Source of the DNA: Muribaculaceae bacterium
GTDB lineage: Bacteria > Bacteroidota > Bacteroidia > Bacteroidales > Muribaculaceae
Length of the DNA stretch: 64,000 nucleotides
Assembly (NCBI GenBank): GCA_017548365.1
Contig: JAFZAC010000022.1
Location: 1 to 64,000, forward strand
Reading direction: 5' to 3'
Each line of letters opens with the position of its first letter. Within the stretch, counting starts at the first letter, position 1. This document shows positions 1-8,931 of the stretch, one piece after another. The translations under genes were made by a program, and so were the position numbers. The notes below the pieces were generated by a model. That model had not been told where the DNA came from and ran no database searches. It saw nothing but the letters and a program-made list of their open reading frames with translations.

Positions 1-3000
1 GATAATGGTTATGTCGACTGAAGTTATTATTCCGTCGCCGTCCTGGTCGCCGTTGACAATAGCGCTAGCATCGCCATTGAGGAGCCAGTTGTAAAGTGCA
101 GTCACGTCAACACTCGAAACAATGCCGTCGCCGTTCACGTCGCCAGGAATGGCACTTCCAGAACCGGAACCGGGGAAGAGGTTGGTGAAAACCTGTGGCT
201 TGCCACTTGCCTCACTAGGGGTGAGCTTGAGGTAAGCGCTACCAAGGGTTGAGTTGGTAGACGTAGTAGGTCTAACAAAGCGTTGGCTGTTAGGACCTGA
301 AGTGGCGGAGAACCAAACATAACCCACTTCCTCTTCGGAAATATCGACCCAGGTATCAGGAGTTCCCACCAGATAGTTGGTTGACGGAGCCGTAACACTT
401 CCCGAGGGTCGATCGAATCTTTGTCGGCTGTTGGCTTGCAAGTTAGTCAGGAGCACACCTGTTCTGGCGGGTATCTTACTAACCTGTGTCATTGTCAACT
501 CCTTGCCAGTGTTGTTCTTATTGTAGGCGCTGGCATAATAGGCCTTGACTGCAGTCCCCGAGAAATCAACCGGAACCACCGAGCTAAACATCTCAGTGGA
601 TGCATCAGGCATAATCCACACTGCAAGTTTGTCGGCATAGCCAGAACCCCATGAGTTGGCCTTGGCCAGGTATTGATATGCTCGGTAATTAGGCACATAC
701 ACACCATATTTGATGAACTGACTCCACACACATCTACCCATGGTGGGAAGATTAATATCGGGAAATACTATAGAGTTCAGAGTCGAGGCACACAAAGAAA
801 ACTCCTCGAGAGTGGTCACCGTGCTCGGTACCAACACCTCACCTGTGATTTTACTGTCATAGAATGCGTCGTGGCCGATGAAAGTCAAACCTTCTGGCAA
901 TATCGGGCTGTGGACTTGATAGTCACAATTGCGGAACGCGCTCTGACCAATGCGTGTCACAGCAGACGGGATGTTGCCGCTAGTAAATTTGCTGCCGTAG
1001 AGAAGTGAGTCGCCAATTTCGGTGATGAGATACTCGCGCAGGTCGTTAGGGTCGGTCTTGTCGGTCTCCGAAATAGAGAAACCATAGCTATTTGCTGAGG
1101 TTGCCGCCTGGATATTGGGATGGTAAACATATTTAGCCTTTCCAGCATAGGTGGTGCCCTGGTAGGTTGTGGGGTTGGCGCTTAAAACGGTCAGGAACCA
1201 TTTGCCATTATCATAGTTGTTGTAAAAGGCAAAGTCGTAAGCACCAGCCTTAATGTAATTGGCGCGACTGCTTAACTTACTGTTCTGTTTATACTGGTTG
1301 ACCGTGCCAGTTGGCACGAGGATTCGGCAATCGGCAGGCACACCAGTCAGGTCCCAGCCATTATAGTTATATAAACCGCTACCCTTCAGATTGAGTACCA
1401 ACTCCGAGAGCGTAGAAGTACCTGAGCAGAAACTGCCGTATATAGTGCCCACAGAGCTGGGCACAACAATTCGGTTATATTTACCATTACCAAATGAAGA
1501 AGTTCCAACCAAAGCGACGCCGTAGGGCAATGCGACAGTTCCTGAGAGTGACGACCCTCGGAAAGCATAGCCCATGATATACTTTAAATTGTGTGTAAAG
1601 GGATAGCTGGTGACAGCCTGGTTATCGAATGCAGCTACACCAATGGTATCGATGTTGACACACCCACCCACTGTGAAGTTGCTGGTGCGATTGTTGAATG
1701 CTTCATCGCCAATCTTGTTGATGACGTAACTCTTTCCATTCATGCTGATACTGGCAGGAATGTAGACATGACTTTCACCGTCATCCCTAGAAGTAGTACC
1801 GTTGCACACCACTCGCACGCGACCGTCATAAGTAATGCCATCGGCACCTGTCGCGCTGGCGGTGCTGGTCACAGAGCAAGCCAAGCTGCCATAGCCACAT
1901 GGAATGTTGGGATAGTCGTAAGCCTGCCGTCCCATATTATTCACATCTTTAAAACCGGTCCATCCTACATTGCCATAGGTCCACTCTTTTTCATAGGGTA
2001 CATACAGGGACATATTGCTGTTGTCACCAAAGTAACTGCTTGCAACCACTGTGGGAGGATTAGACATGTTGCAAATAATCCAATTATTATATTTGGTGCC
2101 ATTGAACACACGATCGTTGCTCAAATTGGTGACGGAACTGGGGATACGCACATAGTCCAAGCTACTAGTATTAGCGAAGGCTCCCGCATTAATGGAGGTA
2201 ACACCATAAGGCAACATTGCGCGAATGATTTTAGTGCAATTACAGTGGCTCCAATTCCACACTGTTTTCAGAGTGGATGCATAAGAAACCTCTCCAGTCT
2301 TGGCATTGGGCACTTTATACAACACCGTCTTGTCATAGCTATAGAAGCATCCATCGTAGATTGAGTATTTCGTGCTTCCTGAAGCCAACTCAAATGCTGT
2401 AAGCGAGCTGAAATGAAGGAAAGACGTGGCATAAAAACTGAAGTTGGATTTAGGAAGCACCAACCTTGTCACATTTCCAATTCCTTCATTAGCACCCTGA
2501 CTATCAAAAAACTTGAGATTCGACAGGTTAGTAAGGTCAATGGTCTTGAGTGTAGTCTGCCCTTGGAAAGCATGGGCGCCTATGGTGTCGATTGAGAAGG
2601 TGAATCCGTCCATGTAGTATTGTTTATCTGTAGGCTTATAGACAGTACCATTGCTGGTGTCGCCACCACCTATGAATCCGGTGAGTGTGGCACTGCGCAC
2701 TGTGCTTGCCCCATATTTATCGGGCCAGCCTATACAGTAAGCGCCACCGTCAGTAATATAGTAGTCGTAGGCTTGGTTTGTATTAAAAACGTTAGTAAAT
2801 CTAGAGAAATTAGGATTGGCTTTATACTCTGCCGGAGTCCTTCGCGACTGATAAGGAATATACAGGTTCATGCCGCTGTTGCTTGGGAAAGCTGTAGAGG
2901 CAACCGACCATGGAAAGTCGAAACCGGCATAATAAACAGCTGTCATTGCTGTACACCCTTGAAAGACATCACTCATAATGGTTTTCAGTGAGCTCGGCAG

Positions 3001-3339
3001 GCGCACGTAGGTAAGGCCGGTGCAGCCTTTAAAAGCCTTGTTCTCTATGGTTCCCACACCGAAGCGCATATTCACGCCCACGAGGTTGGTCGCATTCTCA
3101 AATGATTGGGCATCGATGCCAGTCACTCGATAACTCGTGCCGTTGTAGCTCACCACCGATGGGATGGTTATAGATAGGTTCGACTGGCTCTGTGCCGATG
3201 TACTAAGTCCTGCACAATAGACATAGCCATTATGGAACTTATACTTGAGGTTTCCCACCGAAAATTCCTGGGCCAGACTGCCTAATGCCGTTACTGTCAT
3301 GAGCAGAACAGCAATGATTTTGAGTAATTTTGTTTTCAT
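1..3339 (-). CDS. BspA-like leucine-rich-repeat surface protein with dockerin repeats (3' end outside window)
   Basis: A single frame stays open from an ATG at 3339 to base 1, giving 1113 codons without a stop; the C-terminus lies outside the window. The protein starts with a signal peptide (MKTKLLKIIAVLLMTVTALG, then SLAQ). The body carries repeated blocks of the kind KAFKGCTGLTYVRLPSSL, typical of the LRR_5/BspA family of secreted Bacteroidales proteins. Near the end are two dockerin-like calcium repeats (VNGDGIVSSVDVTALYN and GDQDGDGIITSVDITII, about bases 1-150). BspA-like proteins are known as surface adhesion or host-interaction proteins; the ligand here cannot be told. Many antisense frames are open across this gene and are shadows. 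Confidence 0.85.
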   Translation of the reverse strand, partial: MKTKLLKIIAVLLMTVTALGSLAQEFSVGNLKYKFHNGYVYCAGLSTSAQSQSNLSITIPSVVSYNGTSYRVTGIDAQSFENATNLVGVNMRFGVGTIENKAFKGCTGLTYVRLPSSLKTIMSDVFQGCTAMTAVYYAGFDFPWSVASTAFPSNSGMNLYIPYQSRRTPAEYKANPNFSRFTNVFNTNQAYDYYITDGGAYCIGWPDKYGASTVRSATLTGFIGGGDTSNGTVYKPTDKQYYMDGFTFSIDTIGAHAFQGQTTLKTIDLTNLSNLKFFDSQGANEGIGNVTRLVLPKSNFSFYATSFLHFSSLTAFELASGSTKYSIYDGCFYSYDKTVLYKVPNAKTGEVSYASTLKTVWNWSHCNCTKIIRAMLPYGVTSINAGAFANTSSLDYVRIPSSVTNLSNDRVFNGTKYNNWIICNMSNPPTVVASSYFGDNSNMSLYVPYEKEWTYGNVGWTGFKDVNNMGRQAYDYPNIPCGYGSLACSVTSTASATGADGITYDGRVRVVCNGTTSRDDGESHVYIPASISMNGKSYVINKIGDEAFNNRTSNFTVGGCVNIDTIGVAAFDNQAVTSYPFTHNLKYIMGYAFRGSSLSGTVALPYGVALVGTSSFGNGKYNRIVVPSSVGTIYGSFCSGTSTLSELVLNLKGSGLYNYNGWDLTGVPADCRILVPTGTVNQYKQNSKLSSRANYIKAGAYDFAFYNNYDNGKWFLTVLSANPTTYQGTTYAGKAKYVYHPNIQAATSANSYGFSISETDKTDPNDLREYLITEIGDSLLYGSKFTSGNIPSAVTRIGQSAFRNCDYQVHSPILPEGLTFIGHDAFYDSKITGEVLVPSTVTTLEEFSLCASTLNSIVFPDINLPTMGRCVWSQFIKYGVYVPNYRAYQYLAKANSWGSGYADKLAVWIMPDASTEMFSSVVPVDFSGTAVKAYYASAYNKNNTGKELTMTQVSKIPARTGVLLTNLQANSRQRFDRPSGSVTAPSTNYLVGTPDTWVDISEEEVGYVWFSATSGPNSQRFVRPTTSTNSTLGSAYLKLTPSEASGKPQVFTNLFPGSGSGSAIPGDVNGDGIVSSVDVTALYNWLLNGDASAIVNGDQDGDGIITSVDITII

Positions 3340-3400
3340 AATGATTTATGTTATGTTAGTAAAATATTCCGAATCAATTAAAAGCTTGTTTAGCTGCTTA

Positions 3401-3432
3401 CAAATTTATGGCATTTCTGCCAATAAAACAAG
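3401..3432 (-). promoter_or_regulatory. Probable promoter of the LRR surface protein
   Basis: On the minus strand a TAAATTTG -7 element (3401-3408) lies 20 bp from a CTTG at the -33 position (3429-3432). It is 62 bp upstream of the LRR start codon and overlaps the frr terminator hairpin. Confidence 0.5.
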
Positions 3433-3433
3433 A

Positions 3434-3467
3434 GAATCGCAAGAAAATGCTCAATTTCTTGCGATTC
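3434..3467 (-). terminator. Intrinsic terminator of frr
   Basis: A perfect 13-bp stem (GAATCGCAAGAAA at 3434-3446 with TTTCTTGCGATTC at 3455-3467) and 8-nt loop lie 26 bp after the frr stop. On the minus strand it is followed by a T-rich stretch. Confidence 0.75.
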
Positions 3468-3492
3468 CTTATAAATATTGGAAAAATTCGTA

Positions 3493-4053
3493 CTATACCG
3501 TGAGAATTTCTTTCTCCTTAGCGGCAAAGACTTCGTCGATTTTCTTCAGGAACTTGTCGTGGAGTTTCTGAACCTTCTCCTCACCGTCTTTCTGAGCATC
3601 CTCGGGCATACCGTCTTTCACGGCTTTCTTCAAGCCCTCGATCATCTCGCGGCGGGCGTTGCGCACACTCACTTTTGCCTTCTCGGTTTCGGCCTTGGCC
3701 TCCTTTACGAGCTGCTTGCGACGCTCCTCGGTCAAGGGTGGGAAATTGAGGCGGATAATCTCGCCGTTGTTCTCGGGTGTGATGCCGATGTTGGAGTCGA
3801 GAATAGCCTTCTCAATCACCTTGATCATTGGTTTCTCCCAAGGGGTGATAGTGATGCTGCGGGCATCGGGGATGGCCACGTTTGCCACATTGGCAATGGG
3901 CATCATCGAGCCATAATACTCCACTTTGATGGGGTCAAGAATTTTGGGATTTGCCTTGCCGGCGCGCACGCGTGACAAAGTCTCGTCTAGATAAGCCACA
4001 GCCTCGTTCATCTTTTTCTCGGCTGCGTCAAGAAATGTTTTTACTTCTGCCAT
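3493..4053 (-). CDS. frr: Ribosome recycling factor
   Basis: This 186-aa protein is a full-length ribosome recycling factor, which splits post-termination ribosomes together with EF-G in the cytoplasm. It shows the family landmarks in order: an N-terminal helix with [15 protein letters not shown], the [13 protein letters not shown] segment of the beta domain, and the C-terminal helical hairpin with [14 protein letters not shown] and SVRNARRE. Length matches the family (about 185 aa). It lies downstream of the M16 peptidase gene on the same strand with a 106-bp gap, and a strong hairpin follows it. Confidence 0.97.
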   Translation of the reverse strand: MAEVKTFLDAAEKKMNEAVAYLDETLSRVRAGKANPKILDPIKVEYYGSMMPIANVANVAIPDARSITITPWEKPMIKVIEKAILDSNIGITPENNGEIIRLNFPPLTEERRKQLVKEAKAETEKAKVSVRNARREMIEGLKKAVKDGMPEDAQKDGEEKVQKLHDKFLKKIDEVFAAKEKEILTV

Positions 4054-4159
4054 AATAGTATATTTTTTAAGTTAATAATTTCATATTCTTAGAAAAACGT
4101 CACGAAAATAGTCAATTTTTGCCACCATTGCAAGAAAAATGCCAAAAAAGTACACATTT

Positions 4160-5389
4160 TTACTTGAATGTGAGGATAGAGCAATTGTCGAGGGCTATGG
4201 ACTGGGCAGCTTGCTGAAGCTGAGCCGGAGTGACACTCATGATGCAGTCGATATTTTCCTGCAAAGTGCTCACAGCTTTGTAGTAGAGCAGTCCACGTCC
4301 TGCCGCCATTGCGCTCACCTCGGCACTGTCGCTGGCCACGAGCATCTGTCCGCAATACTGACGCTTGTAGGCATCGAGACGACGCTCACTCAATGGAGTT
4401 TGTGCTAAAGAATCAACAGTATTACCTATAAGCTTAAGTGCTTTCTTGAGCTTCTCGTGCTCGCAGCCAAGATAGATTTGTATCATTCCACAGTCGGTAA
4501 ATGTCACCAGTGACGATTCCACAGTATATACCAATCCACGCCTTTCGCGCAGGCTTACATTCAACAGAGAGTTCATGCCTGGACCACCCAGAATGTTGTT
4601 GAGCAAAGCAAAGGCGAAACGCCGGTCGTCGTACATGCCGGGCACTTTAGCCCCCACGATGGTGTGAGACTGGTGAAGCCCCAAATCCACAACATTGCGC
4701 TGTGGAGCAATTTCGGCAGGTGCTTTGCGCCTAATACCCCGCTTGGCATGCGAGAGGATGGCAAAATACTTCTCGGCAAGACGGAGCACCTTGTCGGCTG
4801 GCGTGCTGCCGAGCGAGAAAAACACCATGTTGCTTGGCACATACAGGCGCTTGAGCCAGTCGAGGCAATGCCCCGAAGTGAGCAGCCTCAAGTCTTTCTC
4901 CTCTCCCAGGATGTTGTGTCCCAACTGACTGCCGTTTAGGAGCATATCCTCAAAATCGTCATATACCGCCTCGCTTGGAGCGTCACGATAGCTTGCCACT
5001 TCCTCGAGTACGACATCGAGCTCGGTCGAGAGTTCGTGCTCAGGGAATACCGAATTTTCCACAAGGTCGGCAATCAGCTCAACCGCACGCTCCAAATGTT
5101 CCACAGGGAAGATGCAGTAGAGCATGGTGCTCTCCTTAGTGGTATAGGCATTTAGTTCTCCCCCAACCTGCTCCATGCGGTTGTTGATGCGCGTGGAGGA
5201 GCGGCGTTTGGTACCCTTGAAGATGGTGTGCTCCACAAAGTGTGCCAACCCAAACTGCCCCTTCAGCTCATCGCGACTGCCAGCATTCACCGCCAGTCCG
5301 CACCAAGCCACCGGCGAGTTGCGCTGCACATGCACCATACGCAGACCGTTAGGCAAAGTGTGAAGGGTTATATTTTCGTTATTCTGCAT
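4160..5389 (-). CDS. M16 family zinc metallopeptidase (single-unit, processing-peptidase-like)
   Basis: A 409-aa member of the M16 (pitrilysin/insulinase) family. The inverted zinc motif HxxEH is at H50-FV-E53-H54, followed about 75 residues later by the third ligand (E129/E130 in LDVVLEE), so it should be catalytically competent. The C-terminal M16_C half (LGGPGMNSLLNVSLRERRGLVYTVES) supplies the arginine-tyrosine segment seen in active subunits. There is no signal peptide, so a cytoplasmic role in peptide or protein processing is likely; the substrate is unknown. It lies between the S24 regulator gene (50 bp upstream) and frr. Confidence 0.92.
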   Translation of the reverse strand: MQNNENITLHTLPNGLRMVHVQRNSPVAWCGLAVNAGSRDELKGQFGLAHFVEHTIFKGTKRRSSTRINNRMEQVGGELNAYTTKESTMLYCIFPVEHLERAVELIADLVENSVFPEHELSTELDVVLEEVASYRDAPSEAVYDDFEDMLLNGSQLGHNILGEEKDLRLLTSGHCLDWLKRLYVPSNMVFFSLGSTPADKVLRLAEKYFAILSHAKRGIRRKAPAEIAPQRNVVDLGLHQSHTIVGAKVPGMYDDRRFAFALLNNILGGPGMNSLLNVSLRERRGLVYTVESSLVTFTDCGMIQIYLGCEHEKLKKALKLIGNTVDSLAQTPLSERRLDAYKRQYCGQMLVASDSAEVSAMAAGRGLLYYKAVSTLQENIDCIMSVTPAQLQQAAQSIALDNCSILTFK

Positions 5390-5439
5390 TAAAAAAAATG
5401 TGCATTATGAATTCGTACATTGTGAATTATGCATTATTT
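5390..5439. repeat. AT-rich imperfect inverted repeat between S24 and M16 genes
   Basis: GCATTATGAATTC near 5402-5414 is mirrored by GAATTATGC near 5424-5432. Similar low-complexity text with GCATAATGCAC occurs near 14626-14637. It may be a common intergenic filler; no function is claimed. Confidence 0.35.
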
Positions 5440-6138
5440 TTACATTCTTGTGTCGACGTGGATGATGTTCTGGACGAACATCAGGTCGCGTATTTCGCTA
5501 CGCTCGATTTCCATATCATCGTAGCGCTTGTTCTCGCTGCGCAGAATTACCATCGAAGGGTCGTCGTGGCGACGGATGTACTTGACAAGGCGATAATCGT
5601 CGAGGATCACAACATAAATCTGCCCCCAAAAAATTTGACGCAGATTGCTGAGCTCACGCACGGCAATATAGTCGCCATTACGAATCACAGGGCTCATAGA
5701 GTCGCCGCTCACGCGAACGATGCGGCACTGAGTGCTCGTCATGTCGGGAAGATCGACAAAACCCACTATCTGGTCATCGGTGAACATGCGCGCCTGGGGC
5801 TGGTAACCTGCCGTCACGTCAATGTCGTAGACCGGAGTGCCACGTTTTGCCATCACAGCGCTTGGCTGAGTAACAATGCGTGATTCGGGCACAGTAACCA
5901 ACTGTTGTGGCTGCTGCTTGGCAAAGGGCAAGTCCTCGCCCGTCTCGAGCCACTGCTTCGAGACGCCCAGATTAACCACAATTTTGTTGATTAGCGCCTC
6001 GCTCATCGCCAGGCGGCCGTTGAGATACTTCGACAAATTGGATGTGTCGATATCAATCTTTTGAGCAAAATCCACCTGACGGTAGTTCAACTCCTTCATC
6101 AAGAACTTAATACGTTCCGCTATTGCGTTATTATCCAT
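5440..6138 (-). CDS. HTH / S24 peptidase-fold transcriptional regulator
   Basis: A 232-aa regulator with an N-terminal XRE-type helix-turn-helix (NYRQVDFAQKIDIDTSNLSK) and a C-terminal LexA/CI-like S24 domain. The catalytic serine (VSGDSMSPVIRNGD) and lysine (YRLVKYIRR) regions are both present, so it may be a self-cleaving repressor. An in-frame ATG at 6171 exists, but it lies within the operator and upstream of the predicted transcription start; the ATG at 6138 (MDNNAIAERIKF) is the supported start. The promoter is covered by inverted repeats, suggesting autoregulation. The targets beyond itself are unknown. Confidence 0.88.
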   Translation of the reverse strand: MDNNAIAERIKFLMKELNYRQVDFAQKIDIDTSNLSKYLNGRLAMSEALINKIVVNLGVSKQWLETGEDLPFAKQQPQQLVTVPESRIVTQPSAVMAKRGTPVYDIDVTAGYQPQARMFTDDQIVGFVDLPDMTSTQCRIVRVSGDSMSPVIRNGDYIAVRELSNLRQIFWGQIYVVILDDYRLVKYIRRHDDPSMVILRSENKRYDDMEIERSEIRDLMFVQNIIHVDTRM

Positions 6139-6159
6139 AGTAATGACATTATTTTGTGG

Positions 6160-6191
6160 CAAAATTACCATATTTTTGGTAATTTACCAAA
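6160..6191 (-). promoter_or_regulatory. Promoter of the S24 regulator
   Basis: TTTG (6188-6191) and TAATTTTG (6160-6167) on the minus strand are separated by 20 bp, matching the Bacteroidetes housekeeping promoter. The predicted transcript start falls near 6150, just upstream of the ATG at 6138. Confidence 0.75.
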
Positions 6192-6193
6192 AA
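6162..6193. promoter_or_regulatory. Overlapping operator palindromes over the S24 promoter
   Basis: Two perfect inverted repeats share an arm: AAATTACCA (6162-6170) with TGGTAATTT (6177-6185), and TTTTTGGTAA (6173-6182) with TTACCAAAAA (6184-6193). They cover both promoter elements, as expected for repression by the S24 protein itself. Confidence 0.75.
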
Positions 6194-6234
6194 AATCTGT
6201 CATAATTTTTCAGGAACGGAGCGATGAAAACTTA

Positions 6235-7827
6235 TTAATTCGGAGATGAAGTATAGGTGGCATTTATGATTTCGGGATCGCAGCCAGGGTAACCCTCATC
6301 GTTGGTTATAATGGCTGTGCCATTGTTGAATTTGATTGTAAAGGTGTTGGCCACGATCCAATTGGTCCAGTAAAGCTTAATGACCAATGTGTTCTGACTT
6401 GTCCACGCATAATTTCCCACAACAGTATAGTCACCCTTAAGACCATCGATTTTCTTGAGATTGACTGGCGATACGGCATTATTGTAGGGCGGCACTTGCG
6501 GTGTTGATATTTTAGCCCATCTGGTATAAGAAACTGGATATTTCTGCACGGTGCCATCCTTGCTTGTGAGCGTCAAGTCATATCGTCGATCACCGTCATA
6601 ATCGAGCTGCATTGTCTTGTATTGGCGTGCATTCTGTCCCAAAGTGAGTGTGATGCTCTTCATTCCATTACTCTCATCACCCGTCAACATTTTCAGAGAC
6701 ATCGTTGCAAGTTTGTCCTCAAGAGCCTTCTGCGCCTTCTCATCTGCAGGCTGTGGCGCGTCTTTCACGCCTGGAATGAGTTTGTCCCATATGCAGGCAA
6801 GTTCTTTGCCAGTGTTGTGCGATACCCCTGTGATTACCACTACGAGGTCTCGCTCGGGCGACATTACGATGAACTGGCCATATGCGCCGTCGGCGCGGAA
6901 GGCGCCAGGCAGCAGGCAACGCCACATTTGGTAGCAGTAGCCTTGATTTGTGTCGGTTGGTTTCTTGCCTGGCTTACTGTAATTGGTGTGCTTTTGTGAG
7001 GCTTCGTCAATCCACTTGGCGCTTACCAACTGCTTCCCTTCCCATTTCCCCTTGTTCATGATGCAAATGCCAGCTTTTGCCATAGACTCGGCTGTGAGTC
7101 GAAGCCCCCATCCGCCCACATTGATGCTGTCGGGACTCATCTCCCAGTCGGCTTCATAGATGCCTAGCTGATGGAAAAATCGCTCGTTCAAAAATTCCAG
7201 CAAAGTCTTGCCAGTGATGCGTTGTACAATTGCAGCAAGCATAAAGGTGCACATTGAGTCATATTGGAACTTACCTTGCTTGGTAACTGGCTGCGCAAGC
7301 CAGGTGCGCGCCCAGTCATTGCTCTCTTGCCGAAGCTCCAATGACGGTTTGATACCAGCCGTCATCGTGAGCAAGTGCTTCACGGTCATTGTCTTGAGGG
7401 CAACGCTTTGTCGTTTTGGCGCCTTGTCGGGCAACAGATTGATTACCTTATCATTGACCGAGAGTTTGCCATCGTCGATGAGCATGCCTATGGCGAGCAT
7501 GGTAAACGTTTTGCTGCACGAGTAAAGAGTGTGCACATCGTCTTTCATGAATGGCGCTGGATGCGCCTCGGCAATCACCTTGCCGTGACGCACAACCATG
7601 ACGTGATGGATGTCGGTTTGCGGCACCGCCATCAATGCGTCGACAAACTGAGAAATGGCGTTAGGGTCCATGCCTTCTTGTGCCGGAGTGCTTCGAGGCA
7701 GCTCTGGGCCTAACTTCACTTCTTCTGTAGATTGACCGTCATCACCATTTTGTGAACTTGATGCCCTGCAACTCATACTTAACGTGAGCATCAACATCAA
7801 AACGAGCAAGTTCTTAAATATATTCAT
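6235..7827 (-). CDS. Lipoprotein serine hydrolase (beta-lactamase / class C PBP-like family)
   Basis: A 530-aa predicted lipoprotein with lipobox LSMSC (Cys20). The serine beta-lactamase-like domain (PF00144) has SxxK at S103-C-S-K106, a Tyr motif YDS at Y189 and a GAYGQF segment in the region of the third motif. Members of this family include esterases, D-amino-acid peptidases and PBPs; true beta-lactamase activity is not implied. The C-terminal 150 residues form an extra beta-rich region with no family I recognise. A hairpin with a T-run lies about 75 bp upstream of the start, so transcription may be attenuated. Confidence 0.82.
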   Translation of the reverse strand: MNIFKNLLVLMLMLTLSMSCRASSSQNGDDGQSTEEVKLGPELPRSTPAQEGMDPNAISQFVDALMAVPQTDIHHVMVVRHGKVIAEAHPAPFMKDDVHTLYSCSKTFTMLAIGMLIDDGKLSVNDKVINLLPDKAPKRQSVALKTMTVKHLLTMTAGIKPSLELRQESNDWARTWLAQPVTKQGKFQYDSMCTFMLAAIVQRITGKTLLEFLNERFFHQLGIYEADWEMSPDSINVGGWGLRLTAESMAKAGICIMNKGKWEGKQLVSAKWIDEASQKHTNYSKPGKKPTDTNQGYCYQMWRCLLPGAFRADGAYGQFIVMSPERDLVVVITGVSHNTGKELACIWDKLIPGVKDAPQPADEKAQKALEDKLATMSLKMLTGDESNGMKSITLTLGQNARQYKTMQLDYDGDRRYDLTLTSKDGTVQKYPVSYTRWAKISTPQVPPYNNAVSPVNLKKIDGLKGDYTVVGNYAWTSQNTLVIKLYWTNWIVANTFTIKFNNGTAIITNDEGYPGCDPEIINATYTSSPN

Positions 7828-8169
7828 AGTGTTTGTTTTTAGCTAACATTATTATCTATAACGTATTATCTATGGCAATAATTGCATCATAATCCCATAT
7901 AAAAAACCTACGCCCGCTTTTCAAACAAAGCAGACGCAGACAACTAAAAAGGAATGTATTAATTACGATGGTTATATAATGATGAATGTTTTGCGTTTTT
8001 GCATTGCAAATATACCAACTTTTTGCCATTGAAACAAGAATAAAAAGCGACGCGACCACTTATTTAATTCTTATTAACACATTTTTAGTTACGTACAACA
8101 TTTTTTTCGAAAAAGCTGGTCCATTTTAGTCCATTTCACACAAATTTACGGCTTTTCCTATCAATTTTA
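7828..8169. other. Intergenic stretch with possible promoter and terminator/attenuator
   Basis: This 342-bp gap between the serine hydrolase start and the methyltransferase-like stop holds a minus-strand TATATTTG (8007-8014) with a CTTG 20 bp upstream, and a strong hairpin at 7901-7939. An open frame at 7856-8059 has no sign of being a gene: it overlaps both elements and has no recognisable protein features. Confidence 0.5.
7901..7939 (-). terminator. Intrinsic terminator or attenuator before the serine hydrolase gene
   Basis: CTACGCCCGCTTT (7908-7920) pairs with AAAGCAGACGCAG (7927-7939); on the minus-strand RNA this is a continuous 13-bp stem with three G-U pairs, followed by six Ts. It could end the YfhO/methyltransferase operon, or attenuate the serine hydrolase if that gene is read from the promoter-like site at 8007-8014. 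Confidence 0.65.
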
Positions 8170-8889
8170 CTAAAACCACAAGAAGAAATGCTCACTGTTG
8201 AGCTTCTTTTTTGACACAATTACGGCAGTCTTCTCGTTGGTGAACGATTGACCGTGAGTCATTTCTGTCTTCAGGTATTTCCATAGAATTTTCACACTGT
8301 CGCTGCGGTCGATGTTGCGAATTACGAGAACACACTCGCGGGAAAGCATAGAGCCAAATATGCGTTTGAGTGGTTCCAAATCCATTGAGTGGGGAATCGA
8401 ATTGACAACAATGAAAGGACAGGCTACTTTTTTGATGGCACCATTAAAGTCGCCAACTGCCACTTCAAGCTCGTTGTAACATTCTACTCTGTCAAGATAA
8501 GGCGCCAGCACTTGTGCTGCAATGGGATAGTCGCCAATGTGCGGGTCGTAAAGCCATATTCGGCTCAAGGGTGATACATTGAGCAGACTGGCAGCCGTCA
8601 ATCCATAGCAGGAGTCAATTTGCAAGATATTAGACGGATTGAAGAAGTTGGCAATGCGGAAAATCATTTTCAGGTCCTTCATCGCAATTACCCGTGGATG
8701 ATTTTTCACATTCTTGAGAGAATGCACAACAACCTGTCGCAAGAGGCCCATGTCCTCGTAGCAGTAGTAAGGCGATTTTTCTCTCAGGACAAAACGCACA
8801 AAGTTGAAAGCAAAGGGCGAATGAATGCCATGCCCTTTGCTGCGATGATGCCGGCTCAACGCCGTGCGATATCTCTTAATTCTTCCCAC
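8170..8889 (-). CDS. SAM-methyltransferase-like protein conserved in Bacteroidales
   Basis: A 239-aa protein with a Rossmann-type core. The N-terminus has the motif HGIHSPFAFNFVRFVLRE that I associate with a Bacteroidales family usually annotated as class I SAM-dependent methyltransferase. Two core strands are visible: NILQIDSCYGLTAASLL, where a methyltransferase would have a glycine-rich loop, and RIWLYDPH. The glycine motif is poor (IDSCYG), so SAM binding is uncertain. It follows the YfhO gene by 42 bp and is probably co-transcribed. No substrate can be inferred. Confidence 0.65.
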   Translation of the reverse strand: MGRIKRYRTALSRHHRSKGHGIHSPFAFNFVRFVLREKSPYYCYEDMGLLRQVVVHSLKNVKNHPRVIAMKDLKMIFRIANFFNPSNILQIDSCYGLTAASLLNVSPLSRIWLYDPHIGDYPIAAQVLAPYLDRVECYNELEVAVGDFNGAIKKVACPFIVVNSIPHSMDLEPLKRIFGSMLSRECVLVIRNIDRSDSVKILWKYLKTEMTHGQSFTNEKTAVIVSKKKLNSEHFFLWF

Positions 8890-8931
8890 TCAAGAAGTAG
8901 TTAACTATGAAAGCGACAAACAAAATCTCAA

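Noticed and set aside
1591..2364. 257-aa open frame on the plus strand
   Set aside because: It is antisense to the LRR surface protein, has no promoter and no recognisable domain; repeat-rich coding DNA often leaves the other strand open.
6235..7827. Serine hydrolase called as an antibiotic-resistance beta-lactamase
   Set aside because: The family covers many esterases and peptidases; length and the extra C-terminal region are unlike known resistance enzymes.
7856..8059. 67-aa open frame on the minus strand
   Set aside because: It runs over a promoter-like site and a terminator hairpin and has no protein features.
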